Positions 1 through 9,008 of a stretch of DNA of 26,351 nt are shown here, piece by piece. Numbering within the stretch: position 1 is the stretch's first letter; every line of letters starts with the position of its first letter. The stretch spans positions 1 to 26,351 of the forward strand of contig JASVEC010000244.1 of NCBI GenBank assembly GCA_030770535.1, written 5' to 3'. The DNA is from Batkoa obscura. Taxonomy: Eukaryota; Entomophthoromycota; Entomophthoromycetes; Entomophthorales; Batkoaceae. The notes beneath the pieces are model-generated. The model saw only the letters and a list, made by a program, of their open reading frames with translations, had not been told where the DNA came from and made no database searches. Made by a program: the position numbers and the translations under genes.

Positions 1-1223
1 ATGGGAGCAACAAGTAATAAGGGGGTCTTAAGCTCAAAAATACTCTCTGTATTAACATCCATAAGGTTGAATTTATTAATTCGGATCAATTGAAGATTTG
101 GAAAAAAACTTAAAAAATCAAAGAATTCTTCGACTAATGGATAAAAATAATTGATGGTTATGTTTTTTATATGAGTACATTTGTAGTTACAAGTTTCATT
201 TATATTAGTTTCGTAGGTCATTTCTTTGATATCAAAATATAATCGATCAATGTAGATGGTATTTACATTGGGGAGCGAAGCTATCGATCTCAATAAATCT
301 TTGGATAGGTTTTTGATATAAACTTGTTTTAAACTTGGTAGTTTTAATAACTCAAAACCAGCATTATTTTTCATACTAATATAACCTAAAGTATTAAGTT
401 TAACACCTTCAAATAAAGTCAAATCAATAGTAACATCATTTCCTATAAGACCAGGACTTGAGTTATCAATCAATTTAATACTTTCAAATACTTTTAAATC
501 CCCAAAGTAATTAACAATAAAATCAAGATCTAAAGGACCTTCGAGTTCTAATTTTACATGAGCAATAAAGCTTAAATTGAAACTGAAATTAATAGGGACA
601 CTGATATGATCTTTGGATTTCAGATATAACACTTTTAGATTAACAAACTCACTCTTGATTCTATCCAATCCATGGAGTTCCAAATCACCACCAGTGACAT
701 GTAACTTCAATGACTTCAATATCCCTGGATTTAAGTAATTAATAACTGTTCCCATGTTTAAATTATATGTGTAGACTTCTATCATTTCAATTTGAGTTAA
801 ATATCTGCTAAATAATTCTAAATAATGAGTCAAACCGCTATCTAATGATTTTATCACCAATCTCTTCAATTTTGGTAAACTAACTCCTAATTCATTGTTG
901 TTATCGTTACTATTAAATAAGTTCTCGTAGTATAAAGATACTATGTTAGAACAGTAGCCAATATATTCCATTTCATTACTGGTTATATTTAAATGCTTCA
1001 TCAGTGAGCCATTTTCTTTAATGAATTTTAGTTGATAAGATTTGTATCTTCTATGTTTACTATGGTTGTAGTTGGAGTAGATTAAGTTTATCTTGATTAC
1101 TTTGTTGACTATGTTATATATTACTTCATTCAATAAACGTAGTTCAAATAGTTGTTCTGGATTTATGAATTGGAAGATTTCTTCTAATAATACATCAGAT
1201 AAATCAGTAAAGGACAAGGGCAT
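1..1223 (-). CDS. F-box/LRR-like protein, 3' end outside the window
   Basis: An open minus-strand frame of 407 codons runs from an ATG at 1223-1221 to the left edge without a stop, so the C-terminus is missing. Residues about 4-45 look like an F-box: a hydrophobic stretch beginning MPLSFTDLSDVLLEEIF, then INPEQLFELRLLNE. The rest is a series of leucine/isoleucine-rich segments of about 25-40 residues (for example PKLKRLVIKSL, LKSLKLHVTGG, VNLKVLYLKSK), typical of degenerate LRRs. In this family the F-box binds Skp1 in an SCF ubiquitin ligase and the repeats choose the substrate; the substrate cannot be told here. It has the same architecture as the intact gene at 17091-18476, but the F-boxes differ enough to suggest an old duplication. 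No intron is visible. The call as F-box is by pattern only. Confidence 0.7.
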   Translation of the reverse strand, partial: MPLSFTDLSDVLLEEIFQFINPEQLFELRLLNEVIYNIVNKVIKINLIYSNYNHSKHRRYKSYQLKFIKENGSLMKHLNITSNEMEYIGYCSNIVSLYYENLFNSNDNNNELGVSLPKLKRLVIKSLDSGLTHYLELFSRYLTQIEMIEVYTYNLNMGTVINYLNPGILKSLKLHVTGGDLELHGLDRIKSEFVNLKVLYLKSKDHISVPINFSFNLSFIAHVKLELEGPLDLDFIVNYFGDLKVFESIKLIDNSSPGLIGNDVTIDLTLFEGVKLNTLGYISMKNNAGFELLKLPSLKQVYIKNLSKDLLRSIASLPNVNTIYIDRLYFDIKEMTYETNINETCNYKCTHIKNITINYFYPLVEEFFDFLSFFPNLQLIRINKFNLMDVNTESIFELKTPLLLVAP

Positions 1224-1887
1224 GATATAGCGTTTAATGCTATAAAGAAGGGAAAATAGTTTTTTTAAAATTCTTATTTAATGGATAATTTTTTTGCTAA
1301 TGACGTAACTTGAAATTACATTTTTATTCTTAAAATGCTACTATATAGATTAAATGTTTTATTTACAATAATAAACTGAATCCTCGATTAGCTGGTTTGA
1401 AAGGCGCAATAGATCAACAAATATACTCTAGTAGATTGAAAAATGCCTCTGCTTTGTTTTTATTTTTAGAAGAGATAAAAAATTAAATCAAATTCATTTT
1501 ACTTTCTATCCTTTGCAATGCTGGGTATTGAGTATTAGCAAAAAGGGAGCTAATGACAAATGAAGAGGAAGTTGGTTGATTAAACTGAAGAGTAAAAGCT
1601 TCTGCATAAGTTTTTAATTTTAGTAGAAAGGTAACAGTTCTAAATTGTTAAAGAGAAATTTTGAATCAAAATAAGTATAGATTTTTATAAATGTAATATT
1701 ATGAGTGTTGGGAAATGCTAATAAAATAGTAAAACATTACCAAGAATAACGTTCTTTTTTATAGCCTAGAATTGGATAGTGGATAATAAAACAAAAAATT
1801 TAAAATCAAAAGTGAAACATTTAAAAAAACCATTAATATAATTATAGGAATAATCAAATTTTTATAACTATTATGACTATTAAACAT
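1224..1887. other. Intergenic region with no recognisable gene
   Basis: This is AT-rich sequence between the start of the F-box gene and the stop of the GMF gene, both on the minus strand. It must hold the F-box promoter and the GMF 3' end. I see no open frame, inverted-repeat element or RNA gene in it. Confidence 0.5.
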
Positions 1888-2661
1888 TTAAATATTTAAC
1901 TTTTCACAAACCCAATCTAAATCAAATTCTTCTTTATCTTGCAACTCTAAAGCCTGTTTAAAAGACAAAATAAAACAATGTCATTAAACTAATAAAATAC
2001 AAAAGCTTACGCGATTTAGCCCTGTTTCTTTCATGAAATTACTTCTGGTAGTGGAAAATAGCATATTAAGTTCATGAGAAACTAAGCATTAGAAATTGAA
2101 ATTAATGTTGACGTTTGGAATGATTACTACAAGTCAAAAATTACCTCCAGGTGGGCTATAATGAATCAATACAAGTGGATATTTCACTCTCCCATCTTTT
2201 AACTCTTGCTAAAATAACATTTAAATTAGAAATAATATCAATGTACTTAAACTACCTTAAAGCTCAATATAATAAACGTATTAAAGAAATATAAAGTTAA
2301 GGATTGTTAGTAATAAATAAACAAAAGTATAAATTTCAAAAAAAGGATATATTGGTGAGTCTTCTGGTAGCTCTTCTAAAAGTTCCTCAAAAGTTGTTTG
2401 TTTTTCTTCAGCTTCTAACTCAGTCTGCATTAATTTTCGGTTTATGCTTACTGTACTAACGATTAATTTATATTCCTTTGATTTATTTTTGATAGAGGTT
2501 ACCTAAGATATATGAACAATCTCCTAAATCTTTTGCAAAACGGAATTTTTTGATTTTATTTAAGATATCTTGGTCAAGCTTACAACTTATTAAACTACTC
2601 TAACATATGGGTTTGTATTAGGGGATTTTTAAGTATGCACCTTTGAGATTAATTTTACCAT
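1888..2661 (-). CDS. Glia maturation factor (GMF/Gmf1/Aim7), ADF-H family, seven exons
   Basis: The spliced minus-strand CDS is join(1888..1953, 2011..2081, 2145..2208, 2256..2277, 2351..2450, 2503..2599, 2659..2661), giving 140 aa; animal GMF is about 142 aa. All seven exons join in phase. The protein starts MSSLISCKLDQDILNKIKKF, has the family segments ELPEDSPMFIILSF, DGRVKYPLVLIHYSPPG and NMLFSTTRSN, and ends FDLDWVCEKLNI. It aligns almost without gaps to GMF from memory. Known family role: GMF binds Arp2/3, inhibits nucleation and severs actin branches, in the cytosol at actin patches. Exon 1 codes only for the initiator ATG (donor GTAAAA follows directly) and exon 4 is just 22 nt. Intron lengths from 5' to 3' are 59, 52, 73, 47, 63 and 57 nt; the 73-nt one is AT-AC type. 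The first two junctions (ATG|intron and the 52-nt intron) are chosen by frame and by alignment, and are slightly less sure than the rest. Confidence 0.9.
2278..2350 (-). other. U12-type AT-AC spliceosomal intron in the GMF gene
   Basis: Read on the minus strand, the 73-nt intron begins ATATCCTTT (2350-2342), the exact minor-spliceosome 5' splice consensus. It carries ATCCTTAAC (2304-2296), which matches 8 of 9 positions of the U12 branch consensus TTCCTTAAC. It ends in AC (2279-2278), 19 nt after the branch adenosine. Splicing here joins phase-2 AT to G and yields ...EDSPMFIILSFK, the exact spacing of the GMF family. No GT donor lies near the upstream exon end and no AG lies between the branch region and the downstream exon, so an ordinary GT-AG intron does not fit. 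A U2-like TTACTAAC (2313-2306) sits just upstream of the U12 branch motif and may be chance. Confidence 0.88.
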
Positions 2662-3248
2662 TTTATTAAAAATATCAAAAGATGGATTTAAAATTTTGTT
2701 CTTATTTTAAGTTTTAATTTGTGCCAAGTGTGTATTTTTATTGCCAATTTTCCTAAGTTTTTATTTGTAAATGAAATTTATTAATAATATTTTATTTGAA
2801 AAAATAAGCAGTAGTTTAATATACATGAAAGATAACTGATAGATATATATCGAGTCGAAGGTAAAATAGCACACGAAACTATATTAAAAAGTAGAGTTTT
2901 GTATTAAATTTAAATAAAAAAAATATTCAACTCTTAATTATACAACTAAAATATAATAATAGTTGGAATAATTTTTAAATTTTTAATAAAATAAGAATAT
3001 TAACTAAATTTAACTAAATTGTATTTAATTTAAATATAGTTTAAAATGAACTAATAATACCATTAAATAACTAAACCGAAAATCTGGAGATATAGTTCAA
3101 AATCTAATGATGAATTACTAAATTTAGAAAATATTCAAATGTTTGAAAAAAATAGAAGATAATAAATAGTTCAAACGAATGTAATCTAAAAATTTAATTA
3201 ATTTATTTATATTTCTTTAATCTAATATCATTCTCTAAAAAATCAGTC
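2662..3248. other. Shared upstream region of two divergent genes
   Basis: About 590 bp of AT-rich DNA separates the divergent GMF and secreted-protein starts. It must carry both promoters. I could not single out a convincing TATA box or other element in the general A/T background, and saw no coding frame. Confidence 0.4.
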
Positions 3249-3845
3249 ATGAATTTTAAAACTTGTATAATATTACTATCCATTCACCTAACACTCTGCC
3301 AAAACCTTAGCAATGACAATAGTATGCCCCCACCACCACAAAATGATTGGCGAAGTGGCATTAACCAATTGATTCAAAATGAAAGAATGAATAATCAAGT
3401 AGCGTCAAAAAATAGTCCTGATACTAGTCAACAAGCGCCTATAGATAGTAATAATAATAACCCACAAATGTTTACCGACACCAATAACAACAATAATAAC
3501 CCGCCATCACCTGCCGCAAATCCTAATATTAATCAACAACAGCCACCTCAACCAAATAATCTAGATCCTAATCACCCTCAACCAAGTTCATCAACATCTA
3601 CTGTACAAAGTATCAATCTCCAACCACAACCAACGAATTTAAATAATACTCAAGTAGCAATACAAAATAATACAAGTTCAGCTAGCAATGGCTTTAAAAC
3701 CGCTGTGATTATGGAATTGCCTAAATCTGTTTCGGTTAGAAGTGGGACATTTATTGGTTCAGATGGTGCTCTAGTTAATACTTCGTTTGTGAATTTTGTG
3801 TGTATTTTATTAGCGGTAATGACAGGTTCTTTTTTAATTAAATAA
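3249..3845 (+). CDS. Small secreted Asn/Gln/Pro-rich protein, probably GPI-anchored
   Basis: An intronless 198-aa frame starts at an ATG. Residues 1-18 (MNFKTCIILLSIHLTLCQ) form a typical signal peptide. Residues about 25-145 are low complexity, rich in Asn, Gln, Pro and Ser with short poly-N and poly-P runs; part of this comes from AAT/AAC repeats. A less repetitive part follows (FKTAVIMELPKSVSVRSG). The C-terminus is hydrophobic from about residue 176 (FVNFVCILLAVMTGSF) and ends two residues later, which fits a GPI-attachment signal, with small residues upstream as possible cleavage sites. A single C-terminal membrane anchor is the alternative. I do not recognise a catalytic domain; a cell-wall or surface role is inference. 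The repeat tract is likely to vary in length between strains. Confidence 0.7.
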   Translation: MNFKTCIILLSIHLTLCQNLSNDNSMPPPPQNDWRSGINQLIQNERMNNQVASKNSPDTSQQAPIDSNNNNPQMFTDTNNNNNNPPSPAANPNINQQQPPQPNNLDPNHPQPSSSTSTVQSINLQPQPTNLNNTQVAIQNNTSSASNGFKTAVIMELPKSVSVRSGTFIGSDGALVNTSFVNFVCILLAVMTGSFLIK

Positions 3846-4025
3846 ATTTTGTATTTTACATTTTATTATTAACTTAATGTTGATTTGTGTAAGGTGTTTT
3901 TCAATTATTGCTAGATAATAGAGGTTTTTTTTATTAATATTTATACATAATTTTAAGCTTCAATAAAGTTTTATAAAGTCTATATTAGTCTAAATTACAT
4001 ACTATAATGGCTCATTTTGGATAAA

Positions 4026-4259
4026 ATGGATATCATTGCCAGTGATAGGGAGTTGAATACTGATATTGCTTCTTCTTTTATAAATTATAATCTCCTTTAT
4101 TGTTGTGCTCCTTTATATATCTACTACACAACTTATTTTAATAAAAATGTTCGTTTGTCAAGCTATGATAGCGTACGTTTCAATAGTGCAATACATAACT
4201 TAGAGCACTATCTATTTATAGTACTTGATTATTCGATGTTCTATCAATTAACAACTTAA
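4026..4259 (+). CDS. Short open frame, possibly a remnant of an F-box/LRR-like gene
   Basis: The open frame reaches back to 4017 but begins with a TTG there; the first ATG is at 4026, giving about 77 aa. The middle is hydrophobic and Tyr/Cys-rich (NYNLLYCCAPLYIYY). Just after the stop, a second frame reads ILEVLLNVDTMNLKKFTI, a leucine-spaced pattern like the F-box/LRR proteins of this window. This suggests a decayed paralog with a frame break near 4255. No homolog is recognised and it may not be a gene. The flanking sequence to 4445 holds nothing else I can name. Confidence 0.25.
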   Translation: MDIIASDRELNTDIASSFINYNLLYCCAPLYIYYTTYFNKNVRLSSYDSVRFNSAIHNLEHYLFIVLDYSMFYQLTT

Positions 4260-4445
4260 TTATCCGATTTTAGAAGTTTTGTTGAATGTAGATACCATGA
4301 ACTTGAAAAAATTCACAATTTTTTTTTTATAAAATACTGAAAGTAACTAGTGGTAGTTTAACTCTACAGTAGTAATACTGATTACGTTTTGAGTAAATTA
4401 ACCACCAACTAAACCTTCGACTTGTGTGAGAGAGATTAAAAAGTA

Positions 4446-4540
4446 TTTAGGATGTTTTTTTTGACTTAACTTTTCCATCTTTTAAGCACTATTTGAGCGG
4501 AAAATTTAGTAAAATTTTTAAACACAAAAATACATCCCCA
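4446..4540 (+). mobile_element. TGGGG element, copy 1 (non-autonomous inverted-repeat element)
   Basis: This is a copy of the ~100-bp family found twelve times in the window. The left end is degenerate (TTTAGGATGT) and the right end intact (ATACATCCCCA followed by TA). It carries the central AAGCACTATTTGAGCGG motif shared by the family. Confidence 0.8.
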
Positions 4541-5230
4541 TATATAAAATTAAATGATTTTTTTAATAATAGGATAAGTGAATTTATTTACGAGTTTACT
4601 ATTTAGATTATTTTTTGTAGTTTTATAAAGTGTAATATTTATTAAATGATCATTTTTTGAGGTATAAAGAAAAAGCAACATAAAATTTTAAAGAGGTTTA
4701 TAGTAAAAGTAATGAGGTATTATAAACAGTTAATTATTATAGGGTATATGTTTCTTTGTATGAATTTGTTATATAGTTTATAAATACAAGACATCTCAAC
4801 TTTAATATCAACTCAATCATCCATTATCGAGATGTAGTTGAAACTCCAAAATGTGTTACATTGAGGCCGTTTTTTTCCTCTTAATAACTTTTTCTTTTAA
4901 TTAGATCTTAAACATAAGTAATTCAATTAATATTAGACTTTATATAAATTGGATTTATAATATACACAATTAGTTGATCTAAAAATTTATGCCTACCTTC
5001 CCTTTAAGTGCCCCATTATACAAGCTTTTTGATCTACTCTCATAGTTTCATTTTATTAAAAAGTAAAAAATAATAAAATAAAATGATAATATTGATTTAA
5101 TGACTATAATCATAATTACAATAATACTATAAGTAAATACAGCATCTCGATGTCTTACTGTGTTAAAATATTTATCTATTATTCTTTAATTGATATTTAT
5201 ACATTAAATTTAATAATTTAAAATAACATA
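4541..5230. other. Gene-free AT-rich stretch with one arm of a diverged direct repeat
   Basis: I see no coding frame here. The last ~67 bp (5164-5230) are the first arm of a direct repeat whose second arm lies at 5487-5552, beyond element copy 2. Confidence 0.4.
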
Positions 5231-5552
5231 TGGGAGTGTTTTTTTTGACTTCATTATTTTTTCTATTTTTTAAGCGCTATTTAAGCGGAAAATTTGTTGG
5301 TAAAATTCTTAAACACAAAAATACATCCCCATATATTACATGCTATGCTTTATAAATTTCACTTGTTAAATTGATTTGTAAAAATTTCAAGTTCAAAATA
5401 TAATTCGATGGTTTAGTATTTATAATTATGACTATAATTGTAATTGTATTATATACAAAATTATATCATATACATTTTACTAGTTTTTAAATATTCGTTT
5501 ATTATTCTTTAACTGGTATTTATAAATTACACTTAATAATCAAAAATAATAG
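5164..5552. repeat. Diverged direct repeat flanking element copy 2
   Basis: Positions 5164-5230 and 5487-5552 share an AT-rich sequence with the core TATTATTCTTTAA, followed by TGRTATTTATA and TTAATAAT, at roughly 80% match by eye. Weaker similarity extends upstream (TGACTATAAT at 5101 and at about 5428). Element copy 2 (5231-5331) sits directly after the first arm. A local duplication followed by insertion at a TA would produce this. Confidence 0.5.
5231..5331 (+). mobile_element. TGGGG element, copy 2, well preserved
   Basis: The 101-bp copy starts TGGGAGTGTTTTTTTTGAC and ends AAAAATACATCCCCA. TA lies directly on both sides (5229-5230 and 5332-5333). The centre reads AAGCGCTATTTAAGCGG. It is one of the best copies for defining the ends. 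Confidence 0.88.
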
Positions 5553-5970
5553 TTTTCTTGCATGCCAAACTTTAAACTTTTAATTTGTTGAATTAATATC
5601 ACTGATTTAATGTTCTGTCAATAATTAATGTGTTAGAAAATCTGGATGACAGATTAATAAAAACAAAATATAATATCTATACTACAATATTGAAAAAAGT
5701 AATACAACAATATGAGGAAAATTCGAGTAAGACTTATAAACCATATGATAATTGAATTATTAATAAAGTAACAGTAATATCTATTAGAACTTTATTATAA
5801 ACATAATTAAGGTAAGTGTGGTTTATTCTAATTTAAACAATAATTATTATCATATTTATTCTATTTTACATAATTATAAAAATGCAATATTATATCTTTA
5901 TTTTAGTCAATTAAAGATAAAACTAGCTCTACTATTTTGATATGAGTGTATAGATTCAAAATATTAAATC

Positions 5971-5996
5971 CACGTGTAGTTGATAAAGTATAAAAG
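5971..5996 (+). promoter_or_regulatory. E-box-like CACGTG and TATA box of the phosphodiesterase gene
   Basis: The palindrome CACGTG (5971-5976), a common binding site for fungal bHLH factors, lies 12 bp upstream of TATAAAAG (5989-5996). The TATA box is about 52 bp before the ATG at 6048. The TATA call is reasonable. The CACGTG could be chance, although GC-rich hexamers are rare in this background. Confidence 0.5.
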
Positions 5997-6047
5997 GATA
6001 ATAAATCAGACTAAATAATTAGCATAAAAGTGAAATTTTAGTTGAAT

Positions 6048-6905
6048 ATGAAAGCTATTAACATCTTACTTCCCAGTTTACTGTGCTTTAATGCTATTGA
6101 AAGCAACAAAATTGAGAGAGTTCTCTTTATTGGTTTAGATGGTGCTGGTAATTTTTACCAACAAATTGACACACCAAATATCCATAAACTTTTTGGGTCT
6201 GGCGCTTACACTAACAATGCTCAAGCTATGAAACCAACTTCCTCAGGTCAAAATTGGGGTTCCATGCTAACTGGAGTAATTCCGGAACGACATGGTGTTA
6301 CTAATGGTAACATTAATAATCATTACTATAATAAGACTGAATACCCGACTGTTTATAAAACTATCTTAAATTATAGCTCTAATGCTACTATTGCTTCCAT
6401 TGTCTCTTGGGCTCCATTGAACAAAGGTCTTACCGAAGAAGGCTTAAAATTAGATAAAGTAACTTCTAATGATGCAACTGTTTTAACTTCAACTTTAGAT
6501 TATATTACTAAACGTGGCAAAGATTCTAAATTTATGTTTGTTTATTTTGGTAATATTGATGAAACTGGACATAATAAAGGATGGTTAAGCAAAGAATATA
6601 TTAAAGAATATAAACTAGTTGATAGTTATATTGGAAAAATATTAGCTAAACTTGAAGAAGCTAAGTTAAGAGATTCAACTTTAATTTTAATGACTGCAGA
6701 TCATGGTGGTATTGGTAAGACTCATGGTGGAAACTCAAAAGAAGAAACCCAAATCTTATTTGGTGCTTCTGGACCTGGTATTTCACCAAAGAAGTTGGAT
6801 GATACTGTTCGTAACATGGATATCTTTGCTATCACTTTAAAAGCTTTAAATATCCCATTGCCTTCTTATATTGATTCAAAAGTCCCATCTAATCTTTTTG
6901 ATTAG
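6048..6905 (+). CDS. Secreted type I phosphodiesterase / nucleotide pyrophosphatase-like enzyme
   Basis: The frame opens at a TTG (6042), but the first ATG is at 6048 and gives 285 aa with a clean signal peptide (MKAINILLPSLLCFNAIES), so I chose it. The protein belongs to the alkaline-phosphatase superfamily (type I phosphodiesterase/NPP). Metal ligands visible in order are D31 (FIGLDGAG), D171 and H175 (NIDETGHNKGW), D218 and H219 (MTADHGG) and H226 (KTHGG). The PTSSGQNW segment (63-70) matches the nucleophile region; S66 sits where NPP enzymes have a Thr. The family cleaves phosphodiester or pyrophosphate bonds with two zinc ions outside the cell. It is shorter than animal ENPPs and lacks their extra domains and any C-terminal anchor. 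The substrate is unknown; extracellular phosphate scavenging is inference. There is no intron. Confidence 0.85.
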   Translation: MKAINILLPSLLCFNAIESNKIERVLFIGLDGAGNFYQQIDTPNIHKLFGSGAYTNNAQAMKPTSSGQNWGSMLTGVIPERHGVTNGNINNHYYNKTEYPTVYKTILNYSSNATIASIVSWAPLNKGLTEEGLKLDKVTSNDATVLTSTLDYITKRGKDSKFMFVYFGNIDETGHNKGWLSKEYIKEYKLVDSYIGKILAKLEEAKLRDSTLILMTADHGGIGKTHGGNSKEETQILFGASGPGISPKKLDDTVRNMDIFAITLKALNIPLPSYIDSKVPSNLFD

Positions 6906-7255
6906 AAAATAAATATCAAAGTATAATTTAAAATTAATTATTTTTGAAATATGATATTGAATGTGTGTTTTAATTTGCTAATCCCAAATTAAATTTGAAT
7001 ACTTAAGACTACTAATGTAAAGTATTAAATTTATCAGAGTTATTTTAAATCTATGCTATTATTATTTAAAAATTATTAATATTTTGATTTCATTTAATTC
7101 TGTTAAAGTAAACAGAATATGATATAAAAAAACAAAGCAAAATATTGAATTATTTTATCTACCAATATATAAAAATGAATTAAAAGCTTGTATAATAAAC
7201 TAAGTAAAAATAGTTGAAAGTAAATAAATAATACTATTTTCTTAAGTTTACTATA

Positions 7256-7356
7256 TGGGGATGTATTTTTGTATTTAAGAATTTTACTAACAATTTTTCT
7301 GTTCAGATAGTGCTTAAAAGATGGAAAAAGTAATGAAGCTAAAAAAAACATCCCTA
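7256..7356 (-). mobile_element. TGGGG element, copy 3
   Basis: A 101-bp copy in reverse orientation. On the plus strand it reads TGGGGATGTATTTTTG at the left, preceded by TA, and AAACATCCCTA at the right, followed by TT. An open minus-strand frame over this copy is only the element read through. Confidence 0.85.
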
Positions 7357-7778
7357 TTATTAGTTAAAAATTTATTAGTAATATTTTTTTAACTAAATCT
7401 TGAATATAAATAATTTAAATAAGATGAAATTTTATATATGCTCTATTTGTAATAACTACAATTCATTAGTTTGAAAAAATCACACTTATTATTCTTTTAA
7501 GCTACTGTCCTGGCTTTAAAATAACTAAATGATAGAAACTTTCAATGAGACAATTGATTAATTTCATTGCCTTCTGGTCATTATTGAAATGATATGAATC
7601 CTTTATATCAAACACTAAAATTCAGTTTGATTTAAATAAATAGTTGACAATATTTATAATTAAAAAATATAGTTGAAATTATTAAAATTTATCAGGAATT
7701 CCTTTTTAATTAATAAAAACCTAATAAACAATAAACTGTTAGTTTAAAAGGAGTCAATCTATATACTAATATTTGAAA

Positions 7779-8069
7779 TCAATCAATAGAATATTTATTT
7801 ATGATAATTCTTTTAACATCTAATATAAGAAATTGTTCTAACTTTGATAGATGCATTGAAGTCAAAGTAGAGTTTAGTGTGAGTTTTAAGGAGCTCGTAT
7901 TTTCAAAAATGAAGACTAATTAGAGTATCTGAGTCAATGATTATAAAGTTGATTTATTTATAATATCAAAGCTTACCTGTGAAAGAATTGGGACTAAGCT
8001 TCTAACATATTGAATAAATACAATTCGAAATATTTTAGTCTCTTCAATAGGTTTGGTGGCAAAGTCTAG
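7779..8069 (-). pseudogene. Relic of a spliced gene with hydrophobic segments, possibly a membrane receptor
   Basis: On the minus strand, 8069-7977 reads as an exon (FATKPIEETKIFRIVFIQ, then SLVPILSQ) that ends at a good donor, CAG|GTAAGC. After a possible intron with acceptor CTCAG, the same phase continues (VFIFENTSSLKLTLNSTLTS, then KLEQFLILDVKR) to a TGA at 7781-7779. An in-frame TAA lies just after the acceptor and upstream sequence is full of stops, so the gene looks dead. The lysine/arginine-bounded hydrophobic block resembles a transmembrane segment of a seven-helix receptor, but I cannot name the family with confidence. Confidence 0.3.
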
Positions 8070-8249
8070 TTACTGAGTTGGCTGCTAGAACAGCATATTT
8101 ATATTTCAGCTATGAGCTTATATTGACAATTAGAAATTAGCTTGTATCTATATAAGATTGAAATCGGAATCAATATTGATAACTAATATACTAAATCTAG
8201 TTATTGTGATAAAGTTTCAAGTTTCAAAGTGATAGAAAAAGAACATAAA

Positions 8250-8349
8250 GGGGGATGTATTTTTATCTTTAAAAATTTTACTAACAAATTTTCTGCTCAA
8301 ATAGCGCTTAAAAGATACAAAAGTCATGGAATCAAAAAAAACATCCCCA
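8250..8349 (-). mobile_element. TGGGG element, copy 4
   Basis: A 100-bp copy in reverse orientation. Its left end is GGGGGATGTATTTTT and its right end AAAACATCCCCA. TA is not preserved on either side (AA at both), so the flanks have drifted or the ends differ by a base. The centre (CTCAAATAGCGCTTAAAAG) is intact. Confidence 0.83.
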
Positions 8350-9008
8350 AATACTAATGTTTATTTTAGTTAAATTTAATAGAAGCCTATTGAATTTAAA
8401 AATGAATTATTATTATTATTACTATATATAGTTCTACCTGTATTTGCATCATTATTAACAATGATAAATTGACTAGTGATGCCTTTTCTTCTTTACTTTT
8501 TTCAAGTCATCGTCTCTATCATCATTGTAACTGTTTCTACATTTAGTGAAGTAGCTTATTTTAATAAACTAACAATTGGCTAATATAGTAACATGTAGTC
8601 GCAAATAGATAAATTTTTATTAGAATCCTACTATTTATTCTAACTTACCAATTTGTATATTATTTTATTTAATTGTTTAATTATTTGGATTTTACAAGTT
8701 CATTAAAATTAAAAATAATATTCAACTAGAATAAACTTTATAGCATAAAATTTACAATTATTATTGTTAACTTCCTTTTGTAGCTATGGTTCTATTTTAG
8801 ATATAAAGTTAAGGTGAGTAGAGTATTGAATGATAATAAGTTTTAAAAAATTTAATAAAAATATATAAAAAAAGTTCGTATAATTTATACAAATTCTTAG
8901 TATTTATTAAACATTTAAACTTAATTGTAATATAAAAAATTTATCATTTAATGTCTACATTTATAATTATCCAAAGAAAACACTCTTAATTCCACTAACA
9001 TTCATCTT

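Larger units (their letters stand above)
6906..9008. other. Gene-poor region with two element copies and one gene relic
   Basis: Between the phosphodiesterase stop and the SNARE stop I find element copies 3 and 4 and a possible decayed gene (7779-8069), each listed separately. The remainder is AT-rich DNA in which I see no coding frame, tRNA or long repeat. Confidence 0.45.

Noticed and set aside
2451-2502. Apparent frameshift in the middle of the GMF gene
   Set aside because: A first reading through KNKSKEYKLIV gave a frame break. Splicing out 2451-2502 (GTAACC...ACAG) restores phase and gives exact family spacing, so it is an intron.
6042-6047. Upstream TTG start for the phosphodiesterase
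   Set aside because: An ATG two codons downstream gives a proper signal peptide, and nuclear fungal genes start at ATG.
7103-7351. 82-codon minus-strand open frame beginning MFFLASLLFPSFKHYL
   Set aside because: Most of it is element copy 3 read through; the same peptide pattern recurs wherever the element is open in this frame.
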